A stretch of 64,000 nucleotides of DNA from Chlorobiota bacterium (GCA_026415505.1 JAOAGY010000006.1:1-64000); one strand, 5' to 3'. Counted from the stretch's first letter, positions 37,943 through 48,414 are shown. Notes: generated by a model from the sequence alone, not told the origin. Numbers and translations: made by a program.

Positions 37943-38146
37943 GTGTGTGCGGTTGGTTGTTCACTCGCAAATTACGCACGGCTGGGAGATGATACCGTCA
38001 GGTGCGGTGGTGCGGCTCTGTCCCGATGCGGATGTGCCGCTCGAGGTGCGGGTGTTTTAGATCGGTGCCGCGAGAAACTTCCCACTCCGTTGGACAGAGA
38101 GCAGGGAGTTGCTACTTTTGTTCTCGTCGTTCAGTGGAGGCTTGTC

Positions 38147-39193
38147 ATGTGGCGTCTGGCGATTGTTTTCGCGTTCGGTAGTGCCGCAGCAGTGGCGCAG
38201 TACTGCCGCGACTGCCCACTTCCCCAGCGGAGCGGAAAAGAGGACACGTCGGTGTACGTCCTGCTCCGCGATCGCACGCGCATCGAGAACTGCCGCTCGA
38301 TCGTGCGGACGTTCTTGCCGGGCAGCACTGTCCAGGCGGTGCGTGTGCAATATCTTGCCGGCGGCATTTGCCGCGATACGATCGTGCCGATCGTCAGCGT
38401 GCTCGAAGTCGGTGCCGTCGGATTGGGACTCGACGGACAACCGCGTATCGTGCCGATTCTGCCGGTTCGGCAATTCGAGCGCCGCGAGCGTCCGCCCGAA
38501 CCGAGTGCATCGTTCGTCGAAGTGACAGCGGTCGGCGGCGCCACCGGCAAAGACACTTCCGTTCGCCGCATCGGTTCGTCGCAATTGTTTCCCAGTGTCG
38601 AAGCCATCGTAGCGCCGTTCGGACGGATGCTCGGCAGTCGGTGGTCGCTCGGCATTCTCGGCGGAGCGAGCAGCGATGGCACGCGCTGGCGCATCCCGCT
38701 CGGTGCACACGTGCGCTATTGGTTCGCACCACAAGGAGAGCTGAGCATCTCTGCCGGTTATCGTCCCGATTCCTGCACGTTCAACGAACGCACACCGATC
38801 GTGCTCGGCGACGATTATCGCCAGGTGCCCGTGCCATACGAACGCACCGACCCCTCGGCTGCATACGTGCTCGATTACGTCGAACACCCCACCGGCTGGC
38901 AACCGTTTCTTTTTGTCGAAGGCGGTGCGCTGTTCGATACCGACTTCGAGGGTGCCGGACGCGAGCCGTCGCTCAATCCCGACGACTACGGACAATGGTT
39001 CGTCGGCGCCGGCGCCGGCACGACAGCGTGGCGATGGCTCACATTGGCGATTGCGTACCGCTACCAACGCCTCAACGTCCGTACCCCGTGCGCTGTTTGC
39101 CCGCCTGGTGTGGATGCGCCGAACAACTACGTGGTCAATACGGCGAACCTGCACTCGCTACTGCTGAAAATCGGCATTCACTTTCGCTTTTGA
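38147..39193 (+). CDS. Secreted outer-membrane beta-barrel-like protein
   Basis: Signal peptide; barrel-like C-terminus ending LLLKIGIHFRF; TACTTTTG box at 38113-38120. Confidence 0.65.
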   Translation: MWRLAIVFAFGSAAAVAQYCRDCPLPQRSGKEDTSVYVLLRDRTRIENCRSIVRTFLPGSTVQAVRVQYLAGGICRDTIVPIVSVLEVGAVGLGLDGQPRIVPILPVRQFERRERPPEPSASFVEVTAVGGATGKDTSVRRIGSSQLFPSVEAIVAPFGRMLGSRWSLGILGGASSDGTRWRIPLGAHVRYWFAPQGELSISAGYRPDSCTFNERTPIVLGDDYRQVPVPYERTDPSAAYVLDYVEHPTGWQPFLFVEGGALFDTDFEGAGREPSLNPDDYGQWFVGAGAGTTAWRWLTLAIAYRYQRLNVRTPCAVCPPGVDAPNNYVVNTANLHSLLLKIGIHFRF

Positions 39194-39211
39194 TCACCGG
39201 GAGAAACCCGC

Positions 39212-41287
39212 ATGAAAGCACTGACTCTGATTGCTATCGCATTGCTGTGGACATTGCTGCAGTGGTCGTGCCAGAGCGCCATCGAGCCGACGGCGGAAAT
39301 CGTCCCGACCCCGGTGACGGTCGTCGTGCGCGATCAGCGCGGTCAGCCGATCGATGGTGCACGCGTGCAGTGGATCGTCACCCGTCGCGGCGCAACGCAA
39401 GCACAAATCGACGCCGCATTCGCCAGAGCCGTCGGATCGAACGAAGCATACACCGGAAGCGCCGGCATCTCTGGCACCGTGGTCTTCGAGATTCCTGTTC
39501 CGGTCGCCGACGAGCAAGTGCTGATCTTGCTACGAACGACACCGCCGCCCGATCCCGGTTACCGCGGCATCCAGAAAAACGGCGATTGGCGACTCGACAC
39601 GATCGTGCCGTGCGGTCCGACGGCGGTCGAGCTGGCTCTGGTGCGGCAATTCCCCGTCGCCTGCAATCAGCCGGCGCCGTGTTCGGATTTGTCGGTGCAG
39701 CTCGCACCCGGTAGCACGAGCACAGCCACCCAAGGGGATTTCGTCCAAACCGACGAGGACGTCATCGTCCAGCAAGCGAGCGTCTCCGGACAGTTGCCGC
39801 CCGGCGTTCAAGTCGCGGTGCGTGTTCGTATCGGAAGCGGTGCACCGCAAACGCCGCCGGTACAGGTGCCGCGCGGTCAGCCGTATCGGATCGAGTTCGT
39901 CGTCACTGCCGCACCATCGGCGCAGTCCGTCGATACGACGTTGCAGGCAACGGTCGTCGTCGTGCGAGCCGATGGCTCGCCATGTTGGCAGTGCACGTTC
40001 GCGCTTCGCATCGTGGTGCGCCAGCCGATCTTGTGCGACTGTCCCCCGAACGGCGTTCGTCGGTCGCTATCGATCTCCGCCTGTATCGGCTCGGTGCGCG
40101 ACACGACGATTGCGATCGGACTTGCCAATGAGAGCCAGCAATGCATTCTCCGTGTCGTCGTAGAACCCAATCGTAACGAAAACGTCGCCGAGCTAAGCAT
40201 CCTACGGCTGTACGGAACGGGAACGAAAAGCGGCATTCCACCCGGTGGTCGGCTCGATTCGCTCACGATTCGCTTCGCGCCGACGCAAGCACGAACCTAT
40301 CGCGAGACATTCGTGATCCGTTTGTATCGTCCGACACCGGAGGGTATGCAAGCGTGCGACAGCACGATCACGATCGACGTTACGGCAACCAGTGCCAATC
40401 CATCGTTTGCCATCGATTCGGTACGCTCGACGATTTTCCAGTTCGCACAGAACCGCTACCAGCCCGACACGCTCGTCAATTGCACCAGGCGCGACGATCC
40501 ACGGAGCCGCGGCACTCTCTGCATTCGCAATACCAGTTCATGCGTGCTGTCGGGCACGATCCAGCTCCAGGGAAGTAGCCTCTTTGCCGTCGACAGCAAC
40601 AACCGAAGCGTCAATCTTCGGCTGCAGCCAGGTGCAGACACATGCATCACGGTCGCTTTTGAGCCAACGACTTCTGCTGTGTACCCCTTGGGACGCTGCA
40701 ACCCTGCACAGCGAAATTTCAGCGCGACGGTGATCGTCAGAACCGCCAATCAAACAGCCACGGTGCCAGTGTATGGCTACGCCGAACTCGACGTGCAGTG
40801 TGCGACGAAGGCGACTGCGGTGCTCTACGAGTTCGGCACGCAGGATGCCAATGGCACGCGCTACTTCATCACGCTCGACATCCTGCCGAACGAGAACACG
40901 CTCATCATCAACGAACAAACCGACGGCAACACCGACTCGGTGGAGATTTACGTGCAGCGCATCGTGACCACTGGACCGCCGCCGAACGATGCCAACATCA
41001 CCAGTGCCGTGCTCGCTACAGGGAACGTTTCGCAGGTGGAGTTCAACATCGTCGCACGCAACGTTTTGACGCTCCCGCAGGACATTTGCTTGCTGTTCAA
41101 CCAATACGGCTGTTCGTTCGACCCGACGCAGTGGACACGGCAGCCGACGGTTCGCGAAGGCGATATCGTGCTGTTCCGTTTCGGTCAGTCGTACGGCATC
41201 ATGTGGGTGAAAAAGCTGTCGTGGAGCAATCGAAGTACGCAAGCATTGCCACAAGTGGAGGTGCTGACATGCTATCCGTTCAATTGA
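39212..41287 (+). CDS. Large secreted lipoprotein with Ig/beta-sandwich-like repeats
   Basis: Signal with WSCQS lipobox; repeated beta-sandwich-like segments. Confidence 0.6.
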   Translation: MKALTLIAIALLWTLLQWSCQSAIEPTAEIVPTPVTVVVRDQRGQPIDGARVQWIVTRRGATQAQIDAAFARAVGSNEAYTGSAGISGTVVFEIPVPVADEQVLILLRTTPPPDPGYRGIQKNGDWRLDTIVPCGPTAVELALVRQFPVACNQPAPCSDLSVQLAPGSTSTATQGDFVQTDEDVIVQQASVSGQLPPGVQVAVRVRIGSGAPQTPPVQVPRGQPYRIEFVVTAAPSAQSVDTTLQATVVVVRADGSPCWQCTFALRIVVRQPILCDCPPNGVRRSLSISACIGSVRDTTIAIGLANESQQCILRVVVEPNRNENVAELSILRLYGTGTKSGIPPGGRLDSLTIRFAPTQARTYRETFVIRLYRPTPEGMQACDSTITIDVTATSANPSFAIDSVRSTIFQFAQNRYQPDTLVNCTRRDDPRSRGTLCIRNTSSCVLSGTIQLQGSSLFAVDSNNRSVNLRLQPGADTCITVAFEPTTSAVYPLGRCNPAQRNFSATVIVRTANQTATVPVYGYAELDVQCATKATAVLYEFGTQDANGTRYFITLDILPNENTLIINEQTDGNTDSVEIYVQRIVTTGPPPNDANITSAVLATGNVSQVEFNIVARNVLTLPQDICLLFNQYGCSFDPTQWTRQPTVREGDIVLFRFGQSYGIMWVKKLSWSNRSTQALPQVEVLTCYPFN

Positions 41288-43314
41288 TCGCAGTGCTGCT
41301 CGTGGCAGCGTGCGTCGCTGCTGGGCAAGTCGAACCGCTCGATGCCGTCAACACACCGGGCGACGATCGCGCTGCGGCGCTTCGCGTCGATTCGAGCGGG
41401 ATCGAGTTGTGGATCACCACGACCGTGCCCGATCAGCCGACGGCACGCATGCTGCGCGTTTTTCGATCCAGCGATGGACGCTTTGTTCCGGTTGAGTCGC
41501 CCGCCGAGCCGATCAATGCCGCTTCGACGGTGCGCCGCTCGGCACGAAACGGCTGCGCGACGTTCCCGCTGTGCTCGCCGGACTACGGCGTGTTTGTCTC
41601 CAACCGGCTGTTCGACGGCAAAGACTTCGACAACGACCTTTACCAGATGCAGTGGACGGGCACACGCTGGAACGTTCGGCGGCTCGACTCGGTGTGTTCG
41701 CCGTGGTGGGACGACACACCGTCGCTTTCGCCCGATGGGCGGCTGCTCTTTTTCGCATCCGACCGCGATGCACACGACCGCGGTGGGACCGATCTCTTCG
41801 TCAGCCGATGGCTCGATTCGGCATGGAGCGCTCCGACGAAGCTGGCGATCTCGACCGATCGCTGGAACGAACAATCGCCGCTGGCTGCTGCCGACGGATA
41901 CTTGTACTTCGCCACCGATCGCACGGGCGACTTCGACCTTTGGCGTGTCCCATACGACCCGACCACCGGAGCGACACTCGGCACACCGGAGCCGGTGCCC
42001 TTCCCGGGCGTCAATCAACGTGGCTCGAACGAAGGTCACCCTGCATTCGCCGAACGCGGCACGATGTTTTTGTTCAGCAGCGATCGGAATCGCGCGACCG
42101 GGTTCGACATTTACGCTTATCGTTTGCCGGCACGCCCCACCGATTCGCTGACGGTTCGCGTGGTCATTCGCACACGAGTAGTTGACTGGCTCACCGGTGC
42201 AGCCGAAGATTCCATTGCGGTGTATCCGAACCGTCCCGTTCGTGTGCGCGATCTTGCCACCGGCGCCGAGCGCACAGCGACGACCGATGCCGAGGGTGTC
42301 GTCCGTCTTGCGTTGCCGTTGCGACTGGTCGAACGATGGCAAATCGAAGCGATTCCGCATTCGGCACGCTACGTGTCGTCGCGCGATACGCTCGAAGTGA
42401 GCGGCGCTTGTCCGGAATCACCGGTTCACACACTCGTGGTGTGGGACACTGCGACGATCGTTTCGTCCGAATGCGTGCAGGATTTTCCTGTCAAAAACGT
42501 GCGCTTTTTCGTCACGGGCTATTGGTGCCCGACGACCGAACGATACGCGCCGTGGCTGCCGTGTACGTCCATCCTGACAGTGGACACCTGCAACACGGTC
42601 TTCTACGAACAGCCGCGCATGGCATGCACCGAGAACGAAATGTTTCGCTATCGGCTCGTTTTCGTTCCGCCGCGTGTCGAGCAGATTCGTCGCGAGGGCA
42701 GCGCCTGCATCGACATGGCAGAAGCACGCAGCAAAGGACCCCAGTTCGCCCGTGACGTCGATGCTGCCATCGGGCGTATCATGAGTTCGATGGCATCGGC
42801 ACTGCAAGCACCGTGTGTGCAGCGAGCGATCGTCGAAGGGAAAAAAGTCACCGTCACTGTCACTGGGTGGACTGATCCGCGTCCGCTCGACCCGACGTGC
42901 ACGTACACCGGACCGACGATTGCCGTGCAACAAGGCATCGTTCGTCTCGACACCAAAGACAGTCCGTATCTCGACGGCGACAAGCTTCCGGGCGATGGGC
43001 GCATCGCGTTCGTGCGTTCGAAGGCGGGCGGCAATTACCTGCTTTCCCAGCTTCGCGCGTTCTATACTGCCTTGTTTCTCGATCGGCTGTGGGAACAGCA
43101 GTTGCCCACCTATGCCGCACTCAAAGCCAATGGACAATTGGAAGTGGTCGCCGTCGGCAAAGCCATTTCGCAGGAGAATCGCGATTTCAGCGAGCGCCGT
43201 TCGATCGAGGTTCGCGTATCGGTACCGATGCCCGATCGGCGCGTCGTTGCCGGTCAGGTTCCCGCGCCTGGTTCACTGGTGCGGCTCTGCCGACTGCACT
43301 GCGCTCAGCACTGA
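41269..43314 (+). CDS. Secreted PD40/TolB-like beta-propeller protein with an OmpA-like C-terminal region
   Basis: DDTPSLSPDGRLLFFASDRDAHDRGGTDLFVSR, GYLYFATDRTGDFDLWRVPY; RRSIEVRVSV near the C-terminus. Confidence 0.65.
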   Translation: MLSVQLIAVLLVAACVAAGQVEPLDAVNTPGDDRAAALRVDSSGIELWITTTVPDQPTARMLRVFRSSDGRFVPVESPAEPINAASTVRRSARNGCATFPLCSPDYGVFVSNRLFDGKDFDNDLYQMQWTGTRWNVRRLDSVCSPWWDDTPSLSPDGRLLFFASDRDAHDRGGTDLFVSRWLDSAWSAPTKLAISTDRWNEQSPLAAADGYLYFATDRTGDFDLWRVPYDPTTGATLGTPEPVPFPGVNQRGSNEGHPAFAERGTMFLFSSDRNRATGFDIYAYRLPARPTDSLTVRVVIRTRVVDWLTGAAEDSIAVYPNRPVRVRDLATGAERTATTDAEGVVRLALPLRLVERWQIEAIPHSARYVSSRDTLEVSGACPESPVHTLVVWDTATIVSSECVQDFPVKNVRFFVTGYWCPTTERYAPWLPCTSILTVDTCNTVFYEQPRMACTENEMFRYRLVFVPPRVEQIRREGSACIDMAEARSKGPQFARDVDAAIGRIMSSMASALQAPCVQRAIVEGKKVTVTVTGWTDPRPLDPTCTYTGPTIAVQQGIVRLDTKDSPYLDGDKLPGDGRIAFVRSKAGGNYLLSQLRAFYTALFLDRLWEQQLPTYAALKANGQLEVVAVGKAISQENRDFSERRSIEVRVSVPMPDRRVVAGQVPAPGSLVRLCRLHCAQH

Positions 43315-43373
43315 ACACATCGGCTCGTAAATTTGCCGCGGTAAGTGTTTCACCAACCGGCAAGCGTTCCCTC

Positions 43374-43979
43374 ATGCGTTCTCTCGGCATTGCTCTGCTT
43401 TCGTTGGTCGTCGCTGTAGCATCGAGCGCACAAGGCTACCGCGTCGGCGATTTCGTCGAGGATTTCTCGCTTCCCTCTACCAAAGGCGGCAGTGTGTCGC
43501 TTGCCTCGCTCGGTTCGGTGCAGGGCGCGATCGTCGTGTTCACGTGCAACCACTGCCCGTATGCGAAAAAGTACGAGGATCGCATCATCGCGCTCCACGA
43601 CGACTACGCCCCCGAAGGGTATCCTGTCGTTGCGATCAATCCGAACGATCCGAGCCAAGTGCCGGAGGATTCCTTCGAAAACATGGTCAAGCGTGCGACG
43701 GAGAAAAACTATCCCTTCCACTATCTGTTCGACGAGACGCAGAACGTCGCTCGTCGCTTCGGGGCAACGCGGACGCCGCACGTGTTCCTGCTCCATCGGG
43801 AAAGCGACGGCAAGTTCCGCGTCGCCTACATCGGCGCTATCGACGACAGCCCCGACGATCCGAAAGCTGTCGAGCACGAATACGTGCGCAACGCCATCGA
43901 AGCGCTCAAGGTCGGCTCGAAGGTGGACCCGACGTTCACCAAAGCCGTCGGCTGCACGATCAAGTGGCGGAAAAAGTAG
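43374..43979 (+). CDS. Thioredoxin-fold redoxin (AhpC/TSA-like), secreted
   Basis: VGDFVEDFSLPSTKGGSVSL; VVFTCNHCPYAKKYEDRI; TAAATTTG box at 43328-43335. Confidence 0.88.
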   Translation: MRSLGIALLSLVVAVASSAQGYRVGDFVEDFSLPSTKGGSVSLASLGSVQGAIVVFTCNHCPYAKKYEDRIIALHDDYAPEGYPVVAINPNDPSQVPEDSFENMVKRATEKNYPFHYLFDETQNVARRFGATRTPHVFLLHRESDGKFRVAYIGAIDDSPDDPKAVEHEYVRNAIEALKVGSKVDPTFTKAVGCTIKWRKK

Positions 43980-44006
43980 TCGGCCGCATCTCCATTCCGC
44001 AGCCTG

Positions 44007-46205
44007 TTACTCCTCGACGTGCCCTACACGCAGTCGCACGCCGGCGTAGATCGTCCGTTGATCGAGCGGACCCCACACCAGCGATGCATCGAAGAACGGC
44101 GAGCGCGGCAAATTCGCGGCAATGACGGCGACCGGTTGCAGCACGTTGGCAAGATTCTCGATGCCGGCGTAGAATTCCCACGGGCTGCTCGCCGGACGCC
44201 AATTGACCTGCACCGACGCGCGCACGTAGTCCGGGAAACGCTCGGCGAAACGATACTCCGCCGGATTGTCCGCCGTCGTCGGGATGCGCCCGCTCGAATA
44301 CCACACCAGCAGCGGGTTGATTTCCCAGACGCCGTCGCTCGACTGCCACGAGGCTGCCACGAGTACACGATGCGGCGATACCAGTGGCTGCAAGCGGAGC
44401 ATGCCGCCAGTTTCCATGTACGTGTCCATCAGGCGATACGCCACCGTGACGTCCAGCCGCGGCAGCAGCGTCGTGGCAAGCTGCAGCAGCGCACTGTTGG
44501 CGTATCCACGTCCGGCATAGACGATCGCCAGCTCGCGCGCCGACCGATCGAAGTCGGTCACCAATTGCCGCTCGAAGCGCGTGTGATAGAACTCGCCGTC
44601 GAGCGTCACGGCGCGATCGCCGAACGAGAACGTCGCCGTCATACCACCGCCGACGTTGACGGCACGCTCGGGCAACACTGCCGAATCGAGCACGACGCGC
44701 CGGTTGTTGAGAAACGCAGCAGCATTGTCGGCGATCGCCAGTGGAACGCGCCATCCCGTTCCCGCCGATAGTCGCACCGTGACCAGTTCCGTCGGCGAGT
44801 ACTTGACGTGCATGCGCGGCGTCAGTTGCGAGCCGAACATGTTGTGCCAATCGTTGCGAACGCCCAACGTCACAACGAGCGCCGGCGATGGTGACCATGT
44901 GGCTTCGGCAAAGACGCCGGGTACAACCTCGGTTCGCTGACGAACCGTCGAGTCGAGTTGCTCGTGCGGGGCGTCGTAGAAAAGCGAGCCGCCCCAAAGG
45001 ATTTTCAGTTCCTCGCTGGGCTGGGTGACGCCGACCGCTTTGGCAAAAGCGTAGTTCTCCCGCGCACTGATCCGGCGTTCGCCTGCGACCGTCGAAAGGC
45101 GCTGCGCGCTGAGCGCCACTTGGATACCGATGCGATCGGCGATCGGCGATTCCAGCTCGTTGAATGCGAGCTTTGCCCAGCCGTCGAGTCGTTCGGTGGT
45201 CGTCTCGATGCGGTAGCCTGCCGAACCGTCGGTCCATGCGCCCATCGTGCCGCTGCGGTAATTGCCCCATGTGGGATGCAAAGCGAGCTGCGCTTCGCGA
45301 TCGCCGTGCTGCCACAACATGCGCGCAAATCCACCGACGTTGCCGAAACGCGGCATGTCCATAAAGCCATCGCCGTTGGCGTCGATGTCGCGCTGGAACA
45401 TTCGCCCGTGGATCATAGCCATCGTGTACAGCTCGTCGGAAAGCTTCTGCGCACTCGACAGGTTCACTTCCGCGCGTCCGAGATGATTGGCGAACGCATT
45501 GGCAAAAAGCGGCACGTCGCGATTCGGTTTTTTCAGCTCCACGTTGATTTGCCCGGTGATGCCGTCGTAGCCAGCCAAGACCGATGCGGCGCCTTTGGAA
45601 ATGCTGATGCCATCGAGAAACGGTCCGGGGATGTCGTCGAGCGCGAAGGCATTGGTAACGCCGCGCAGCAGGGGTATCGCCTCGATCAAGCCGGTGGTGT
45701 AAATGCCGCGCAAGCCGAGCAAACGAATCGTCTTGGCACCGAGCACAGCGTCCGACAGTTGCACTTCGACCGATGCGCTTCGCTCGAACGATTCGGCGAG
45801 TGTGCAACACGCCGACTGCTCCAACTGCCGCTGAGTGACCAACTCGGTGCGAATCGGCGCAGCAGCAGCAATCGAGGTCGCTTCGCCTTCGACACGCACA
45901 GGGCGAGCCTCGAATTCGGCATCGAGCACGATGTCGAGATGGTGCTGCGCCGGCTCGACGACGAGCGTGTCGCTCCGGTATCCGACAGCGCTGACGATGA
46001 GCGTATCGGTGCGACTGGGGCGCTCGATCGAAAAGCTGCCGTCGTTGCGCGCGATCGCGCCGCGGCTGGAGTTTTTCCATACGATGCGTGCGCCAGCGAT
46101 CGGCGCGATTGTGCCATCGGGCGAGCGTCCGCGCACTGTCCCGACCAGCGGCTGAGCACTGAGTTCGACGATCGCAACTGCGATCGCTGCGAGAATGATT
46201 TTCAT
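44007..46205 (-). CDS. TonB-dependent receptor
   Basis: Carboxypeptidase-like N-terminal domain, plug (FALDDIPGPFLDGISISKGAASVLAGYDGITGQINVELK), barrel. Confidence 0.9.
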   Translation of the reverse strand: MKIILAAIAVAIVELSAQPLVGTVRGRSPDGTIAPIAGARIVWKNSSRGAIARNDGSFSIERPSRTDTLIVSAVGYRSDTLVVEPAQHHLDIVLDAEFEARPVRVEGEATSIAAAAPIRTELVTQRQLEQSACCTLAESFERSASVEVQLSDAVLGAKTIRLLGLRGIYTTGLIEAIPLLRGVTNAFALDDIPGPFLDGISISKGAASVLAGYDGITGQINVELKKPNRDVPLFANAFANHLGRAEVNLSSAQKLSDELYTMAMIHGRMFQRDIDANGDGFMDMPRFGNVGGFARMLWQHGDREAQLALHPTWGNYRSGTMGAWTDGSAGYRIETTTERLDGWAKLAFNELESPIADRIGIQVALSAQRLSTVAGERRISARENYAFAKAVGVTQPSEELKILWGGSLFYDAPHEQLDSTVRQRTEVVPGVFAEATWSPSPALVVTLGVRNDWHNMFGSQLTPRMHVKYSPTELVTVRLSAGTGWRVPLAIADNAAAFLNNRRVVLDSAVLPERAVNVGGGMTATFSFGDRAVTLDGEFYHTRFERQLVTDFDRSARELAIVYAGRGYANSALLQLATTLLPRLDVTVAYRLMDTYMETGGMLRLQPLVSPHRVLVAASWQSSDGVWEINPLLVWYSSGRIPTTADNPAEYRFAERFPDYVRASVQVNWRPASSPWEFYAGIENLANVLQPVAVIAANLPRSPFFDASLVWGPLDQRTIYAGVRLRVGHVEE

Positions 46206-46315
46206 GGTGTCATTGTTTGCAACGGTTCGACATGGGAAACAGCGTTCGAGTCACGCGCACAGAAGCCGGCACAGCCAGCTCCTCGGCGCAGCATGCACGG
46301 GAACCGTTGCAGCGA

Positions 46316-46717
46316 CTATAGGCGGAAACGCTGGAGAACAGGCGGGGAAGAGCGAGACTCGATGTCGGCAGCGATCGAATGTGGGATGCCAACGACGGCT
46401 GTCGGCAGCGACGCGAGCGGAAGAAGGTGCACGCTCGGTGCCGCCGGCAGTGCTGCTGGTGTCGCTTTGTCCGGGCGTGGAGCGCCGATCGGCAGCAGCA
46501 GATACACCGATGCCGTCGTGCAGCACCCGTCACTGCTTGCAAGTCGGCACTCGTCGGTTGCATCGTCACTGCAGCAGCAATCGTTTGCCGATCGGTAGAG
46601 CGCGAGCGATTCGACCGTACCGCAGCACCAATGCAAACTGACAGCAAGTCCCTCGCTGGCGGTGAGCAGGACAGCCAGCATCGCAGCACTGACGATCGGT
46701 CGAATCGCTCGCATCAT
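46316..46717 (-). CDS. Small Cys-rich secreted protein (HYC_CC_PP-like)
   Basis: HWCCGTVESLALY...DCCCSDDATDEC...CC; between an HMA gene and a TonB receptor. Confidence 0.55.
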   Translation of the reverse strand: MMRAIRPIVSAAMLAVLLTASEGLAVSLHWCCGTVESLALYRSANDCCCSDDATDECRLASSDGCCTTASVYLLLPIGAPRPDKATPAALPAAPSVHLLPLASLPTAVVGIPHSIAADIESRSSPPVLQRFRL

Positions 46718-46721
46718 CGCA

Positions 46722-47093
46722 TCAGTGGTTGTTGTGTGGATTGCCGTCGCGGTAGCGGCAGCACTTCGGCAGTTTGTTGTACGCCTCGTCGCTGGCTTTG
46801 ACGTCGTCGGTATCGTAGCCTTGCTCGGCGATGATTTCCTTGATGCGGCGTTCGGTCAGCAGAGCAGGATCGTAGGTGATCGTAAACTGCTTGGTCTTTT
46901 TGTCCCACGTCGCGCTTTCGACGCCGCTCATGTCCTTGAACGGTCGCTCGATGTTCTTTTTGCACTTGTTGCAGTTGCCGTACACGGTGAACGTTGCGGT
47001 GACCGTCGAGCGTTCTTTTGCGGCGGGCGCTTGCTGTGCCCACACGCCCGAGCCGACGAGCATCAGCGCGAGCAATACTCCGAGTGTGCGCAT
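46722..47093 (-). CDS. Secreted heavy-metal-associated (HMA) domain protein
   Basis: VYGNCNKCKKNIERPFKDMSGVESATWDKKTKQFTITYD. Confidence 0.85.
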   Translation of the reverse strand: MRTLGVLLALMLVGSGVWAQQAPAAKERSTVTATFTVYGNCNKCKKNIERPFKDMSGVESATWDKKTKQFTITYDPALLTERRIKEIIAEQGYDTDDVKASDEAYNKLPKCCRYRDGNPHNNH

Positions 47094-47157
47094 GGCATGG
47101 TGCTCCGAAATGGTTGAACGTGCAATGCAAAAATGCAGCGAACCGAGCATCGAACCG

Positions 47158-47193
47158 TGTACACGAAACGGGGTGCACGGTACAAAATTGTGC
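47158..47193 (-). promoter_or_regulatory. Operator-like palindrome pair (TGTACA ... GGTACAAAATTGTGC)
   Basis: Same motif pair and spacing as at 98-135; about 85-100 bp upstream of the HMA gene start. Confidence 0.55.
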
Positions 47194-47256
47194 AGTGACG
47201 AGTGCCCCATTGCTACGACCGGTCCGCCGTCGGTCGGGCATATCCGCACAGAAGAA

Positions 47257-48387
47257 TTAGTCGAGCGCCCGCTCGTAGAGCCGATACGTCTTGTACCGCA
47301 CACCGTGCATGGTGTGCTCCAACGCGTGATTCATTTCGGCGTTGGTTTCGAGTATCCACGAGGCTTCGCCCCAGCGAATGCCACGCTTGTGTGCACGTTC
47401 GCCGATTTCCCAATACAGCACTGCGTCGATGCCTGTCCGGCGATATTGCGGGAGCAGACCCAAAACGATGATGCGCACGGTGTCGATGGCTTTCCGCTTG
47501 GTGAGCAAATGCCACAATCCCGGCAGAAGTCGTCCGCTGCGATTGTGGATCAAGCACTGGTTGATGTCCGGTAGCGCCAGTGCAAAGCCCGCCGGCTTGC
47601 CGTCCACTTCGGCGATCAGAACCAAGTCGGGATCGGCGATCTGCTTGAGATCGGCAGCGAGAAAATCGAATTCGGCATCGGTCATTTTCACAAAACCCCA
47701 GTTCTTTTCCCACGCCGTGTTGTAGATGTCCTTGAGCAGTGCGACGTCGCGCCGGAACTGCTGGCGATCGCGAAAGTTCATCGCGCGAATGTGCACACCC
47801 GTTCGCTGGCGCACGATGCCGATCATGCGTTGGAGTTTTTCCGAGCGATACGAATTCTGGTCGAGCAAGTATGCGTACAAGTCCATCGCCTTTTGCAATC
47901 CCCATCCTTCGAGCAGCTCGGCGTAGTACGGCGGGTTGTACGTCATCAACACGACCGGCGGGCGATCGAAACCTTCGACGAGCAAGCCGCACTCGTCGTT
48001 CATCGAGGGATTGACCGGACCGCGAATGTGCGTCATACCGTGAAGCATCAGCCACTCGGCAGCAGCGTCGAGCAATGCCGCCGTTACTTCCTGCGATCGG
48101 ATGCTCTCGTAGAAACCGAAAAATCCCACGCGGTCGCCGTGGGTGCGGTTGTGATTGTCGTTGACGATCGCGGCGATACGACCGACCGGTGTCGAACCGT
48201 CCATCGCCAAAAACAGCGCGATTTTGCTGTGCTCGTAGAACGGATTGCGCCGCACGTCGAGCAGCTTCATCCGGTCGAAAATCAACGGCGGTACCCAATT
48301 GCGGTCGCCGCGATAGAACGCCCACTGCGCCTTGACAAAACGAAGCCGATCGCGGCGGCTGCTTTCATCGAGTCGGACGAGGTTCAT
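47257..48387 (-). CDS. GNAT-superfamily acyltransferase-like protein
   Basis: FLAMDGSTPVGRIAAIVNDNHNRTHGDRVGFFGFYES; GPVNPSMNDECGLLVEGF. Confidence 0.75.
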   Translation of the reverse strand: MNLVRLDESSRRDRLRFVKAQWAFYRGDRNWVPPLIFDRMKLLDVRRNPFYEHSKIALFLAMDGSTPVGRIAAIVNDNHNRTHGDRVGFFGFYESIRSQEVTAALLDAAAEWLMLHGMTHIRGPVNPSMNDECGLLVEGFDRPPVVLMTYNPPYYAELLEGWGLQKAMDLYAYLLDQNSYRSEKLQRMIGIVRQRTGVHIRAMNFRDRQQFRRDVALLKDIYNTAWEKNWGFVKMTDAEFDFLAADLKQIADPDLVLIAEVDGKPAGFALALPDINQCLIHNRSGRLLPGLWHLLTKRKAIDTVRIIVLGLLPQYRRTGIDAVLYWEIGERAHKRGIRWGEASWILETNAEMNHALEHTMHGVRYKTYRLYERALD

Positions 48388-48414
48388 GACGGAAGCTCCT
48401 GAGTGTGACACATA

